A stretch of 64,000 bases of DNA from Pyrinomonadaceae bacterium (GCA_030841085.1 JAVEDP010000004.1:176404-240403); one strand, 5' to 3'. Counted from the first letter of the stretch, positions 43,287 to 51,285 are shown. The notes: generated from the sequence alone by a model not told the origin. A program made the numbers and translations.

Positions 43287-43649
43287 TTAGGCCCGCGCGG
43301 AATTTGCTTTGGTACTTCTTCCGATGCTTGTAAAAATAGCCAGCAACTCTCGCGACTCCACCAACAGCCAGGTTCGCGGTGCAACATCTCCGAGCGAGGC
43401 TTCATCACAGATTTCCAACCAATACCCACTTTCGGAACATTCCTTCTCAACAATGGCGATCTTGTGGATAAAATCTGCGCGAGATTCCGCACGATTCGCT
43501 TCTCGGTAATTTGCTCCGACCGATGTGCCAGCCTTTACAAGTTGGTATTCGATTACTGCGCAAGCCCTGGTCTGCGGTAGTGTCCCCACAAACTCGATTA
43601 TCTTCAGTGCAAACAGCTTGGTCCGTTTTTCTAAATCACTCTTGTTCAT
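43287..43649 (-). CDS. S23-like four-helix-bundle protein, copy C
   Basis: A 120-residue protein with the classic family motif AGTSVGANYREANRAES (about residues 40-56) and DFIHKIAIVEKECSESGYWLE. This is the subfamily closest to many bacterial four-helix-bundle proteins annotated near 23S intervening sequences. It is divergent from copies A and B. It is flanked by inverted AAATCCG-type arrays between the Wzc and Wza genes. Confidence 0.9.
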   Translation of the reverse strand: MNKSDLEKRTKLFALKIIEFVGTLPQTRACAVIEYQLVKAGTSVGANYREANRAESRADFIHKIAIVEKECSESGYWLEICDEASLGDVAPRTWLLVESRELLAIFTSIGRSTKANSARA

Positions 43650-43650
43650 A

Positions 43651-43766
43651 GTCCTAAAATCCGAAATCCGAAATTCGAAATGCGAAATTTTCTAAGGTTC
43701 TGACCTGCGTCATCCGCGTTTATCCGCGGCTAATTTGGAAATTCGAAATTCGAAATTCGAAATTTT
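43651..43766. repeat. AAATCCG/AAATTCG arrays, right arm of cassette C
   Basis: Two blocks, 43651-43692 and 43737-43766, separated by a TGCGTCATCCGCGTTTATCC stretch of another dispersed repeat. The second block abuts the TAG stop (43767-43769) of the Wza-like gene. Confidence 0.85.
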
Positions 43767-44858
43767 CTAAGGAATAACTCGCACCGGAAGCGACGAAATT
43801 GACGGCGCAACGGTACTGAGCAAACTACGCATAAAGCTTTTGCCGCCGGAAACGGGCACGTCGATGATGTCATTGGGCAAAAGCGCCACGTCATCAGCGT
43901 GCTTCTTTTCAATCGCTGAAAGGTCTACCAGGATTTCTTGCCGGCCAGCGCTTCCGTTCACCTGCCGCACAATTCGTACCTTGTCTTTCTTGCTGTCCTG
44001 CTTGACACCGCCGGCCATGGCGACGGCCCGCGAAAGCGTAATTGGCTCTTTCAAAGGAATGGTCAACGGCGTAAATACATTGCCCACGACGTAAATCTGA
44101 TCCGCCTCGGGCAGCGTTATGATGTCGCCCGGCTCGATGAATGGATTGGAACTGGGCATGCCCTTCATGGTTTCGCTCAGCTTATAACTGACAAACGCTA
44201 TGGCAGATTCGTCAGTGGCCGCGTTTGGATTCTGGCAAGCGAGCGACGGCGGCGCATGCACAATGTTGATTGTTTGGCCGGCTTTGGACGATGGGCCCTT
44301 GGCGTAACTCAGCAACTCCAGCAGGCGTATGCGGCGCTGTAATTCAAACCGGCTTTGCTCGTTCACGGCGCCGATGACTGCCACTTGCTTCGAGTGATAC
44401 TCCTTTATAAAGACATCAACCTGCGGGTTCTTGTAATACTTGATGTAACCGCGCGAGATTTCCGCCGCCAGTTCGCCCTCGGTTTTGCACGCAGCCTGAA
44501 TCTCAGTGTCAATCAGCGGCATGCGAATCATGCCGTTGCCTTCAACGCGCACCGCATCCCGCGAAAGGTTTGGCCGGTTGAAGATTCGAATGTCGAGAAC
44601 ATCTCCCGGACCGATGCGATAGCGATCGTCGGGGTGAGAAGACGCCATCGCGACCGCAGCCGGCGCCACTGGAGATTGCGAGACGTTGACTGACTCGCCC
44701 GCAGCGTTGGCCGCCGGCGAATTCGTCACTTGCGCGCTCACCGATGCAAGCAGCCCGGTGGCGGTAAGCGCAACGATCAGTGCGCTGTGGATGGCCAGCC
44801 GGCGAAACATCGTTCGCTCGTTAAGTGGCTTCGTTTGATTGGGGCTTATCTGAAACAT
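43767..44858 (-). CDS. Wza-like outer-membrane polysaccharide export protein
   Basis: A 363-residue protein. The start at 44858 is supported by AGAGGAG 8 nt upstream; an internal ATG (residue 17) would also precede a signal peptide (SALIVALTATGLLASVSAQ). The polysaccharide-export domain begins YRIGPGDVLDIRIFNRP and is followed by SLBB-type domains (VAVIGAVNEQSRFELQ; IYVVGNVFTPLTIPLKEP). There is no lipobox cysteine like that of E. coli Wza. It forms the outer-membrane channel paired with the Wzc-like protein. Confidence 0.9.
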   Translation of the reverse strand: MFQISPNQTKPLNERTMFRRLAIHSALIVALTATGLLASVSAQVTNSPAANAAGESVNVSQSPVAPAAVAMASSHPDDRYRIGPGDVLDIRIFNRPNLSRDAVRVEGNGMIRMPLIDTEIQAACKTEGELAAEISRGYIKYYKNPQVDVFIKEYHSKQVAVIGAVNEQSRFELQRRIRLLELLSYAKGPSSKAGQTINIVHAPPSLACQNPNAATDESAIAFVSYKLSETMKGMPSSNPFIEPGDIITLPEADQIYVVGNVFTPLTIPLKEPITLSRAVAMAGGVKQDSKKDKVRIVRQVNGSAGRQEILVDLSAIEKKHADDVALLPNDIIDVPVSGGKSFMRSLLSTVAPSISSLPVRVIP

Positions 44859-44895
44859 CCTAATGACTCCTCTTATTTAGTGCGTTGCTCTTTTT

Positions 44896-44986
44896 TCGTA
44901 AAGCAAACTGTTAGTTTGCGATGGTGGCAAGCGATCTAAGTTCCGAGTGGCCACGACCGACCGCAAACTAACAGTTTGCTTTACGA
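44896..44986. repeat. Perfect 25-bp inverted repeat with self-palindromic arms
   Basis: Arms at 44896-44920 and 44962-44986 are exact reverse complements (TCGTAAAGCAAACTGTTAGT...). They are separated by 41 nt. Each arm also contains the hairpin CAAACT-GTT-AGTTTG, so the element can fold as one long stem or two short ones. It lies between the Wza-like gene and the gene at 45005. On the minus strand it is followed by A residues, not T, so it is not an intrinsic terminator for the genes. Confidence 0.95.
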
Positions 44987-45004
44987 ATGCTAAATGCCAT
45001 GTGC

Positions 45005-45301
45005 TCATTTACCCGACATGCCGATTCGTCGCGACAGCAGCGCCTCGCGCATATGGTTCGGATGGGCCAGGTTCAAAACCGTGTTGCTCAACAAGACCAT
45101 CAGCTCTTCGTGTTCCCGGTTAAAGGTGCCGGTCAACGGGTTATCCTGGGTTTTGGTGATGATGCCTTCCCTTGACCACTGCCAAAACTGCGCCTGCGTC
45201 GTCCAGAATTCTTTGCGGTCCCGACAGACGACGAGCGCTGTTTTCTTCTTTTTCTTTTTCTTCTTCTTAGTCGTCTTAATGGCGCTCATGACCTGAACCA
45301 T
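45005..45301 (-). CDS. Small hypothetical protein with poly-lysine tract
   Basis: About 98 residues (start uncertain among ATGs at 45328, 45301 and 45289). After a short leader comes a run of ten consecutive-to-near-consecutive Lys residues, then WTTQAQFWQWSREGIITK and a helical tail with NTVLNLAHPNHMREALL. The family is not recognised. Coding is supported by its full-length frame and organised helical tail. Located between the Wza gene and a LuxR-type regulator, it may be a DNA- or RNA-binding accessory factor of the locus (inference). Confidence 0.5.
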   Translation of the reverse strand: MVQVMSAIKTTKKKKKKKKKTALVVCRDRKEFWTTQAQFWQWSREGIITKTQDNPLTGTFNREHEELMVLLSNTVLNLAHPNHMREALLSRRIGMSGK

Positions 45302-45420
45302 TCGATAGATACACTTCCGTCCCAGCATGTATTTTCATTCGAAAAATTAGCGGCGAATGGCAACACGCGGTACCCGTTAGGGAAGCCTCTACGCGAGGCG
45401 GCGTCAGTTTGTCAAAATTG

Positions 45421-45477
45421 GAGTGCGGCGGCTCGACGCCGCTCGCTCTCGAAAGCGCCGTCAAGCCGGCGCAGTCC
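45421..45477. repeat. Inverted pair of REP-like GC hairpin repeats
   Basis: GTGCGGCGGCTCGACGCCGC (45423-45442) and its inverted relative AAGCGCCGTCAAGCCGGCGC (45453-45472) belong to the same family as the five copies at 47131-47329. Each copy is itself a small hairpin. Confidence 0.85.
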
Positions 45478-45481
45478 AAAC

Positions 45482-46135
45482 TCACAACAACAATCGTGAG
45501 ATCAATTCTGCTCGGCGCTTCACGCCAAACTTTATGAAGATGTGGCGCAAGTGAAACTTCACTGTCTGCTCGGTAACCATCAGGCGCAAGCCAATCTCGG
45601 CGTTGGTCAAGCCTTCGACACAACACAACGCCACCTGGGCCTCGCGGCGGCTCAGGTTTTTATTTTCTGCAACTCGTTGGATTACTCGCTCGTAGGAACG
45701 GTCGCTGCTGGTGGCAATCCCTTTTCCGTAAGTGACAAAACCATTTTCATTACGGCGCGCGATTACTTCTTCCGGAGGAAACACTCGATAGGCAACGCTT
45801 TGGTCGCGCGGCCCGTCAGCGTGAGCGCGCCCTTCGCGCTCAACACTGAACTTGCTGACCAGACCTTCAAGTCCGCGCCTGACCGTGCTCAAGCTTTGAA
45901 TTCCCGTTAACGCCATCAAACTACGCGCAGTGAAAAGTTGGCCGCCGTTGCCGCCATCTCCTACCGCATCATGCGCGACCAGCATTGAGCTGTAGAGCCG
46001 GCGTTCCACGGGACTATGACTCAACGCCACCAATGCTTTCGCCTGCCCATCAGTTGCGCGTTCGTTCTGCTCGCCTAAAGGGTAGGTTTCTGCATCTACC
46101 TTTGCGCTGATTTGTCTCTTTTGGGGGAACATCAA
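45482..46135 (-). CDS. LuxR-type transcriptional regulator with N-terminal winged-helix-like region
   Basis: A 217-residue protein. The C-terminal GerE/LuxR HTH spans about 155-217 (LSRREAQVALCCVEGLTNAEIG, TEQTVKFHLRHIFIKFGV). The N-terminal half contains LFTARSLMALTGIQSLSTVRRGLEGLVSKFSV, which looks like a winged-helix rather than a receiver domain; no Asp phosphorylation pocket is seen. It is placed at the head of the Wza-Wzc block and is a plausible regulator of it. Confidence 0.85.
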   Translation of the reverse strand: MMFPQKRQISAKVDAETYPLGEQNERATDGQAKALVALSHSPVERRLYSSMLVAHDAVGDGGNGGQLFTARSLMALTGIQSLSTVRRGLEGLVSKFSVEREGRAHADGPRDQSVAYRVFPPEEVIARRNENGFVTYGKGIATSSDRSYERVIQRVAENKNLSRREAQVALCCVEGLTNAEIGLRLMVTEQTVKFHLRHIFIKFGVKRRAELISRLLL

Positions 46136-46442
46136 TTGTCTTAGAAATTGGTAATGCGGCAGGCGTAAAGCTGGAAACTTTTCGGAGTTGGTTTGTGGGC
46201 CGCAAACCTCGATTCAAAAAATCTATCTGTTGAAACTAAAACGCGTCAATCCGTTCCTTGAAAAACTTCGCACCAAAGTTGTGTGGTGGAATGACTTCTG
46301 GGTAAGTAACCGGAGTCAAGGCCGACTGGCTGATTCGCCCCTGAGCCTAAAGGCATCGATAATTTCTGTCAAGCGGTTTCCCCGACAAATGCTTTTGCCA
46401 ATGATTAACGCTCGGTCAAGCGGACCGAAACGCCCCATTGGA
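46136..46442. other. Intergenic region between the regulator and gmhA; promoter candidate
   Basis: A 307-nt gap with no convincing ORF (a plus-strand frame at 46188 has no family features and overlaps gmhA in reverse). On the minus strand TTGACA (46373-46368) with TAGGCT 17 nt later is a fair sigma-70-type promoter about 200 nt ahead of the LuxR-type gene. Nothing else is clear. Confidence 0.3.
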
Positions 46443-47030
46443 CTACTTCCCCAAAATTTCATCGACCATTTCACACCAAAGGTGGCCAATCGTTATGTGG
46501 GCCTCCTGGACGCGCGCCGTGCGCTCGCTCAAAACCTGCACCGTAATAAAGCAGTAATCGGCTAAAGGTTCCGCATGAGCGCCGGTGAGGCCAATAACCT
46601 TGCAGCCAATGCTGCTCGCTGTTTCGGCGGCCCTGACGACATTCGGAGATTTCCCACTGGTGCTTATGGCGATCAAGACATCACTTGGTTTGCAGAGGGC
46701 TTGAACCTGTCGCGCGAAAACTTCTTCATAACCAAAGTCATTGCTCAGCGCGGTTAACGCCGAGGTGTCTGTGGTCAGGGCGATTGCCGGATACGGCTGG
46801 CGCTGATCCTCGTAGCGGCCCACCAGTTCGGCGGCAATGTGTTGCGCGTCGGCCGCGCTGCCGCCATTGCCGCACAGCAGGATCTTGTTTCCCGCGGCGA
46901 GTGCGTCACAGATAGCTCGGCCAGAGCTTTCGATATTAGCAAGCCCGGAATCGAGCACAGTTTGCAGCGCCTGAAGATGTTCTTCGAGAGATCGCCGCAG
47001 CAGGCTGGTGACGTTGGAATCGTTACTCAT
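46443..47030 (-). CDS. gmhA: Sedoheptulose-7-phosphate isomerase GmhA/DiaA-like SIS protein
   Basis: A 195-residue SIS-domain protein with the family blocks ILLCGNGGSAADAQHIAAELVGRY, ALTALSNDFGYEEVFARQV and IAISTSGKSPNVVRA. GmhA makes D-glycero-D-manno-heptose-7-phosphate from sedoheptulose-7-phosphate for LPS or S-layer glycan heptose. DiaA, a DnaA-binding paralogue, is similar; the location near glycan genes favours GmhA. No gmhB or hldE gene is in the window. Confidence 0.85.
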   Translation of the reverse strand: MSNDSNVTSLLRRSLEEHLQALQTVLDSGLANIESSGRAICDALAAGNKILLCGNGGSAADAQHIAAELVGRYEDQRQPYPAIALTTDTSALTALSNDFGYEEVFARQVQALCKPSDVLIAISTSGKSPNVVRAAETASSIGCKVIGLTGAHAEPLADYCFITVQVLSERTARVQEAHITIGHLWCEMVDEILGK

Positions 47031-47130
47031 GTTTATTCATTTTCAGTGGCAAAGCTTTAATCGCGGCGTAGGAAATTAACATAGTTAATCGCAACCCCAA
47101 AGCTTGCCTGCTGCTGCCAAATTCCGTGTT

Positions 47131-47329
47131 GGACCGCGGCGGCGTGACGCCGCTTTTCTTATTTGGACTGCGGCGGCTTGATGCCGCTTTGTAGCACTGC
47201 GGCTCGACGCCGCTATTCTTTTTTGGACTGCGGCGGATCGACGCCGCTTTTTGGTGAGCCAGGCGACTTCGTTAAACGGAACTGTCGACTCACTCCCGTC
47301 TTGAAAGCGGCGTCAAGCCGCCGCAGTCC
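47131..47329. repeat. Cluster of five REP-like GC hairpin repeats upstream of mutS
   Basis: Four direct copies of GGACTGCGGCGGCTTGACGC-type sequence (47131, 47165, 47195 and 47225) and one inverted copy (47304-47329). Each has inner complementarity GCGGCG/CGCCGC. The rest of the 486-nt gap 47031-47516 shows no ORF of interest. Confidence 0.9.
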
Positions 47330-47516
47330 AAAATCGCCGTTGCATAATTCCTTGCGTCTTTTGTGAACTGCTTATTTCGTCAACGCTGCTTGCGCAACTA
47401 TTCCTTCACGATGTAGGCTTCGCTTCATTTTGATCAGGCGCCATCGCTGATGATCCTCATCGGCTGCAAGAGATCTCCGAAGCGAATCTAGTACCGGAAA
47501 TTACCGCTCGAGTTAT

Positions 47517-50315
47517 ATGACCATACCTGCAACACCGATGCTGAGACAGTATCAGGAGCTGAAGCAACAGCATCCCGGTACGTTGTTGTTTTTTCGGCTG
47601 GGCGATTTTTACGAGCTCTTTTTTGAAGACGCAGTCATTGGCGCGCGCGAACTACAGATAACGCTGACCGCCCGTCACAAAGAAATTGGCGATCCCGTCC
47701 CTATGTGCGGAGTGCCGCACCACTCGGCTGCAAACTATATTGCCCGCCTGGTTCGTAAAGGTTACCGCGTGGCCATCTGCGAGCAGACCGAAGCCGCTTC
47801 GAAAACCAAAAAGCTGGTGCGCCGCGAAGTAGTCAGAATCGTAACGCCGGGCACGCCCATCGATCCGCAACTGCTCGAAATGCGCGAGAGCGTTTTCCTC
47901 GGCGCTGTTTGTAGTGCCGGCGAAACTGTCGGCGCGGCTTTTCTCGATCTCTCAACCGGCGAGTTTCGCGTCACACAAGAAAGCGGCGCCGCCGCCTGGG
48001 AAAAGATTCGTGGTGACATTGAATCGTATGCGCCGCGCGAGCTGCTGTTCCCCGCGTCGCTCGAACCATTAATAAAAGCCGGCTTGACAGGAAAGGCACA
48101 GACCGCGCCACTGCCTTTATCAATTTCTTCTGCAAATGAAAGTCAACAGATTCAGACGACGCGAAGTTCTACCATCCCGCAGTTTCCCGAAATCACCTTG
48201 ACGCCGCTCGAAGATTGGCTATGGCAGACGAACGATTGCGCGCAGTTGCTGCTCAACCATTTTGGTGTGCGGACATTGGCCGGTTACGGCGTTGAAAAAA
48301 AGTCGGAAGCGGTGCGTGCGGCGGGCGCTTGCCTGCGTTACGCGCAGGAAACGCAGCGGGCCGGCGCAAACCACATCACGGATTTGACTTACTTCGAGCC
48401 ACAGGACCATCTGGTCCTGGACCAGGTAACCGTGCGCAATCTGGAGTTGGTCGAAGCACTGGCGGGCGGCGGGCGAACTTTGTTGTCGGTCATCGATCAG
48501 ACGGTCACGGGAATGGGTGCGCGGCTGTTGCGCTCGTGGTTACTGCGGCCTTGCATCAAACGGGGTGAAGTTGAGGCGCGGCTGGCAGCAGTTCAGGATC
48601 TTACCAGCTCGCAAATCAGTCGCGACAAACTGCGCACGCTGTTGAAAGAAGTTTCCGACTTGGAACGACTGATCGGCCGCATCAGTCTCGGTTCGGCAAC
48701 GCCAAGGGATTTGAATGCGATACTCCGCTCGCTTAATCAGGTCCCTGCGATTCGCGAAACCCTCTCCACAATGCCGTCATCACTGATACAGATTCTCAAT
48801 GAAAGCTCCGATGAAGTGCCTGAAATCTGTGCGTTGCTCGCGCGCGCGTTGAGCGATGATCCGCCGGCAAAGATTAGCGATGGCGATACCATTCGCGCCG
48901 GGTATTCAAGCGAATTAGATGAAGTTCGCTCACTTAGCCGAAACGCCAAACAGATTATTGCCACGCTCGAAGCTTCGGAGCGCGAGCGCAGCGGCATTGC
49001 CAACCTGCGCATCAAGTTTAATAACGTCTTCGGCTACTTCATCGAAGTGTCCAAAGGAAATGTCGCGCGCGTGCCCGCCGAGTACGAACGCCGGCAGACA
49101 CTGACGAACGCCGAACGATACACGACACCCGAGTTGCGCGATTGGGAAAAGAAAGTTTTAGGAGCCGAAGAGCGCATCGGCCAACTGGAAGCGGAACTAT
49201 TCAACGACGTCTGCCGCCAGGTTGCGGCGGAAACGAAGCGAATTCAGGGAACAGCGCGCGCGCTGGCAGCGCTTGATGCGCTTGCCTCGCTGGCTGAAAC
49301 TGCCGTTCGGCAACGTTATGTCAAACCGTTAATGCACGCGGGCGATGAGATTGAAATCGTCCAGGGCCGGCATCCGGTAATCGAAGTCTTCAATGAAGAC
49401 CCGTTCATTCCCAACAGCGTCTACTTAAATAATTCGACCGACCGTCTCTTAATCATTACTGGTCCAAACATGGGCGGCAAAAGCACGGTGCTGCGACAGA
49501 CAGCGATCATTTGCATCCTGGCGCAGATGGGCAGTTTTGTTCCGGCGGAGAAAGCTCGATTGCCGTTGCTGGATCGAGTGTGGACCAGAGTCGGCGCTTC
49601 CGATGATCTGGCGCGCGGCCGTTCGACGTTCATGGTCGAGATGACGGAGACGGCGGCGATCTTGCACAGTGCTACGCCGCGGTCGCTCGTTTTGCTTGAT
49701 GAAATAGGACGAGGCACGGCAACGTTCGATGGACTTTCAATTGCCTGGGCCGTCGCTGAATACCTGCACGATTCTCCCGAGCACGCGGCGAAGACTCTTT
49801 TTGCAACTCATTATCACGAGTTAACTGAACTAGCGGAACGATTGCCGGGCGCGCAGAATTATCAGATTACGGCGACCGAACGTGAAGGCGAAGTAGTTTT
49901 CCTGCATCGACTCGAGCGCGGCCGCGCTTCAAAGTCTTATGGAATTCAAGTGGCGCGGTTGGCAGGCTTGCCGCCGGCGGTGTTGGACATAGCGCGTCAG
50001 GTTTTGGCGAGGCTGGAGCGTTATGAGTTCGACGTTTTTGCGGAAGAAGATCAATTGCTGTCACAGCCGATTGTCGAGCCGCTCGCGGCGGCGCAAGGTG
50101 CGGGCGCGAATGAGTCAACAGCGGTGACTCCGGCAACGACTGCGCTCGACGTTGCCACGCGTCGAGCCGGTCGGCGCAAAGCGGCGGCGCAAGCGTCGCT
50201 GTTCGATCTCGCTAATCAAAAGGCTATCGAAGAAATCCTCAATGTCGACGCCGACAAGTTGTCACCCGACGAAGCAAAAGAGCTGCTGCGGAAACTGCGC
50301 GCGCGGTTGATGTGA
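47517..50315 (+). CDS. mutS: DNA mismatch repair protein MutS
   Basis: A 932-residue protein with all MutS domains. The mismatch-binding domain carries the Phe-x-Glu motif in LGDFYELFFEDA (residues 28-39). The connector and lever follow, then the ATPase with Walker A GPNMGGKST (about 647-655) and Walker B LVLLDEIGRGTATFDG near 724. Length is above the usual 850-880: the C-terminal part has an Ala/Thr-rich linker and QASLFDL, a match to the beta-clamp-binding motif. It recognises mispairs and recruits MutL. Plus strand, apparently alone. Confidence 0.95.
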   Translation: MTIPATPMLRQYQELKQQHPGTLLFFRLGDFYELFFEDAVIGARELQITLTARHKEIGDPVPMCGVPHHSAANYIARLVRKGYRVAICEQTEAASKTKKLVRREVVRIVTPGTPIDPQLLEMRESVFLGAVCSAGETVGAAFLDLSTGEFRVTQESGAAAWEKIRGDIESYAPRELLFPASLEPLIKAGLTGKAQTAPLPLSISSANESQQIQTTRSSTIPQFPEITLTPLEDWLWQTNDCAQLLLNHFGVRTLAGYGVEKKSEAVRAAGACLRYAQETQRAGANHITDLTYFEPQDHLVLDQVTVRNLELVEALAGGGRTLLSVIDQTVTGMGARLLRSWLLRPCIKRGEVEARLAAVQDLTSSQISRDKLRTLLKEVSDLERLIGRISLGSATPRDLNAILRSLNQVPAIRETLSTMPSSLIQILNESSDEVPEICALLARALSDDPPAKISDGDTIRAGYSSELDEVRSLSRNAKQIIATLEASERERSGIANLRIKFNNVFGYFIEVSKGNVARVPAEYERRQTLTNAERYTTPELRDWEKKVLGAEERIGQLEAELFNDVCRQVAAETKRIQGTARALAALDALASLAETAVRQRYVKPLMHAGDEIEIVQGRHPVIEVFNEDPFIPNSVYLNNSTDRLLIITGPNMGGKSTVLRQTAIICILAQMGSFVPAEKARLPLLDRVWTRVGASDDLARGRSTFMVEMTETAAILHSATPRSLVLLDEIGRGTATFDGLSIAWAVAEYLHDSPEHAAKTLFATHYHELTELAERLPGAQNYQITATEREGEVVFLHRLERGRASKSYGIQVARLAGLPPAVLDIARQVLARLERYEFDVFAEEDQLLSQPIVEPLAAAQGAGANESTAVTPATTALDVATRRAGRRKAAAQASLFDLANQKAIEEILNVDADKLSPDEAKELLRKLRARLM

Positions 50316-50395
50316 GAGTTTTTGCCGCCTTTTTTGCTGGGTTCTTTTTAGCGCCCCGCAGGCTCGACCACAAAAGAAATCATACAATCTAACCA

Positions 50396-50466
50396 ACCTA
50401 ACAGGTCGGGAAGAGGGCATGCCCCCGCCTCTTCTTTGAATCAAGGCTTGTCGCGCTTGTGATAAG
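50396..50466. repeat. RAYT-associated inverted repeat, left arm
   Basis: About 70 nt (start ACCTAACAGGTCGGGAAGAG, containing GGCTTGTCGCGCTTGTGATA) that matches the reverse complement of 51217-51285 with minor differences. A shorter related copy sits at 50513-50553. Together they frame the transposase gene. Confidence 0.85.
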
Positions 50467-50512
50467 TTCAACCGGTCATCAGCTTGACACTGAGACGTAT
50501 TACTCATCTGTG

Positions 50513-50553
50513 CAACCTCTCAGGTCGGGAAGGGTGGCTTGCCCCCGCTCCGT
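50513..50553. repeat. RAYT-associated repeat, second (direct) copy
   Basis: Matches the first 40 nt of the left arm (AACCTCTCAGGTCGGGAAGG, then GGTGGCTTGCCCCCGC), in the same orientation. The remainder of the 50316-50641 gap holds no recognisable gene. Confidence 0.8.
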
Positions 50554-50641
50554 TGCCTTACCAAATACCTTGCATTGAAAAAATTCATCTACTCAAGGTC
50601 CGCAACTTGATCAAGTTGTTAGCACAATACAGACTCTGGCT

Positions 50642-51241
50642 GTGGCTCGGAAGTGGTCCAACCAAAACCTACCTGGTGCTCTTCATTTCGTGACCGGTAA
50701 TCTAATCAATAGAGCTCCGATCTTCATCGAAGACGCGGCCTGTCTAGCATTTTTCAAAGTGTGTAAGAAGTTGAAGGACGAGTGGCCAGCCAAAGTGATC
50801 GCGTACGCATTGATGCGCGATCACTTTCACTTGATTGTTAATCCTCGAGACGGCGACATTCGAGGTTTCAATGGCGCACTCAAGAGTCTATCTGCCCGAG
50901 AGATGATCAACCTCTGCGCTCATAATCAATTTCTTCGCGACAGAACCGATGTCGATGGTTCCACCCACCAAGTCTGGCAAGAGAGTTTCAAGGCCCAGCC
51001 GCTTTGGAGTAGCTGGATGATTTGGCAAAAGATTAATTACATTCATGCAAACCCGGTGAAGGCCAGGTTAGTAAATTCAGCCAAAGATTACCGATGGTCG
51101 AGTTTTTGTGCATTCTATAAGGATTCGCAAGAGCCATTACCGGTTGATAGGGATTGGTGGTGGCCGGATGATTCCAAGAAGCTTTCAATGGCAGTAAAGA
51201 AGCTGGGATGGAGGACTTATCACAGGCGTGACAAGCCTTGA
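50642..51241 (+). CDS. REP-associated tyrosine transposase (RAYT), HUH Y1 family
   Basis: A 199-residue protein (GTG start). The HUH motif is HFH at residues 61-63 (MRDHFHLIV). A conserved NYIHANP follows at 132-138, in which Tyr133 is the likely nucleophile. RAYTs cut single-stranded REP hairpins and are thought to spread them. The last codons overlap the right inverted-repeat arm, as in known REP-RAYT units. This gene is a good candidate to have produced the 50396/51217 repeats; whether it handles the GC hairpins near 47 kb is not known. Confidence 0.9.
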   Translation: MARKWSNQNLPGALHFVTGNLINRAPIFIEDAACLAFFKVCKKLKDEWPAKVIAYALMRDHFHLIVNPRDGDIRGFNGALKSLSAREMINLCAHNQFLRDRTDVDGSTHQVWQESFKAQPLWSSWMIWQKINYIHANPVKARLVNSAKDYRWSSFCAFYKDSQEPLPVDRDWWWPDDSKKLSMAVKKLGWRTYHRRDKP

Positions 51242-51285
51242 ATCGAAGAGGAGGGGGCAAGCCACCCTTCCCAACCTGAGAGGTG
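51217..51285. repeat. RAYT-associated inverted repeat, right arm
   Basis: Reverse complement of 50396-50466; includes the final codons and stop of the transposase gene and GGGGGCAAGCCACCC downstream. Confidence 0.85.

Noticed and set aside
44896..44986. Intrinsic terminator formed by the 25-bp inverted repeat
   Set aside because: On the minus strand, the direction of the genes, it is followed by A residues. A plus-strand reading also lacks a T-run after the stem.
46188..46565. Plus-strand gene of 125 residues between the regulator and gmhA
   Set aside because: It has no family features, low-complexity composition and overlaps gmhA on the opposite strand.
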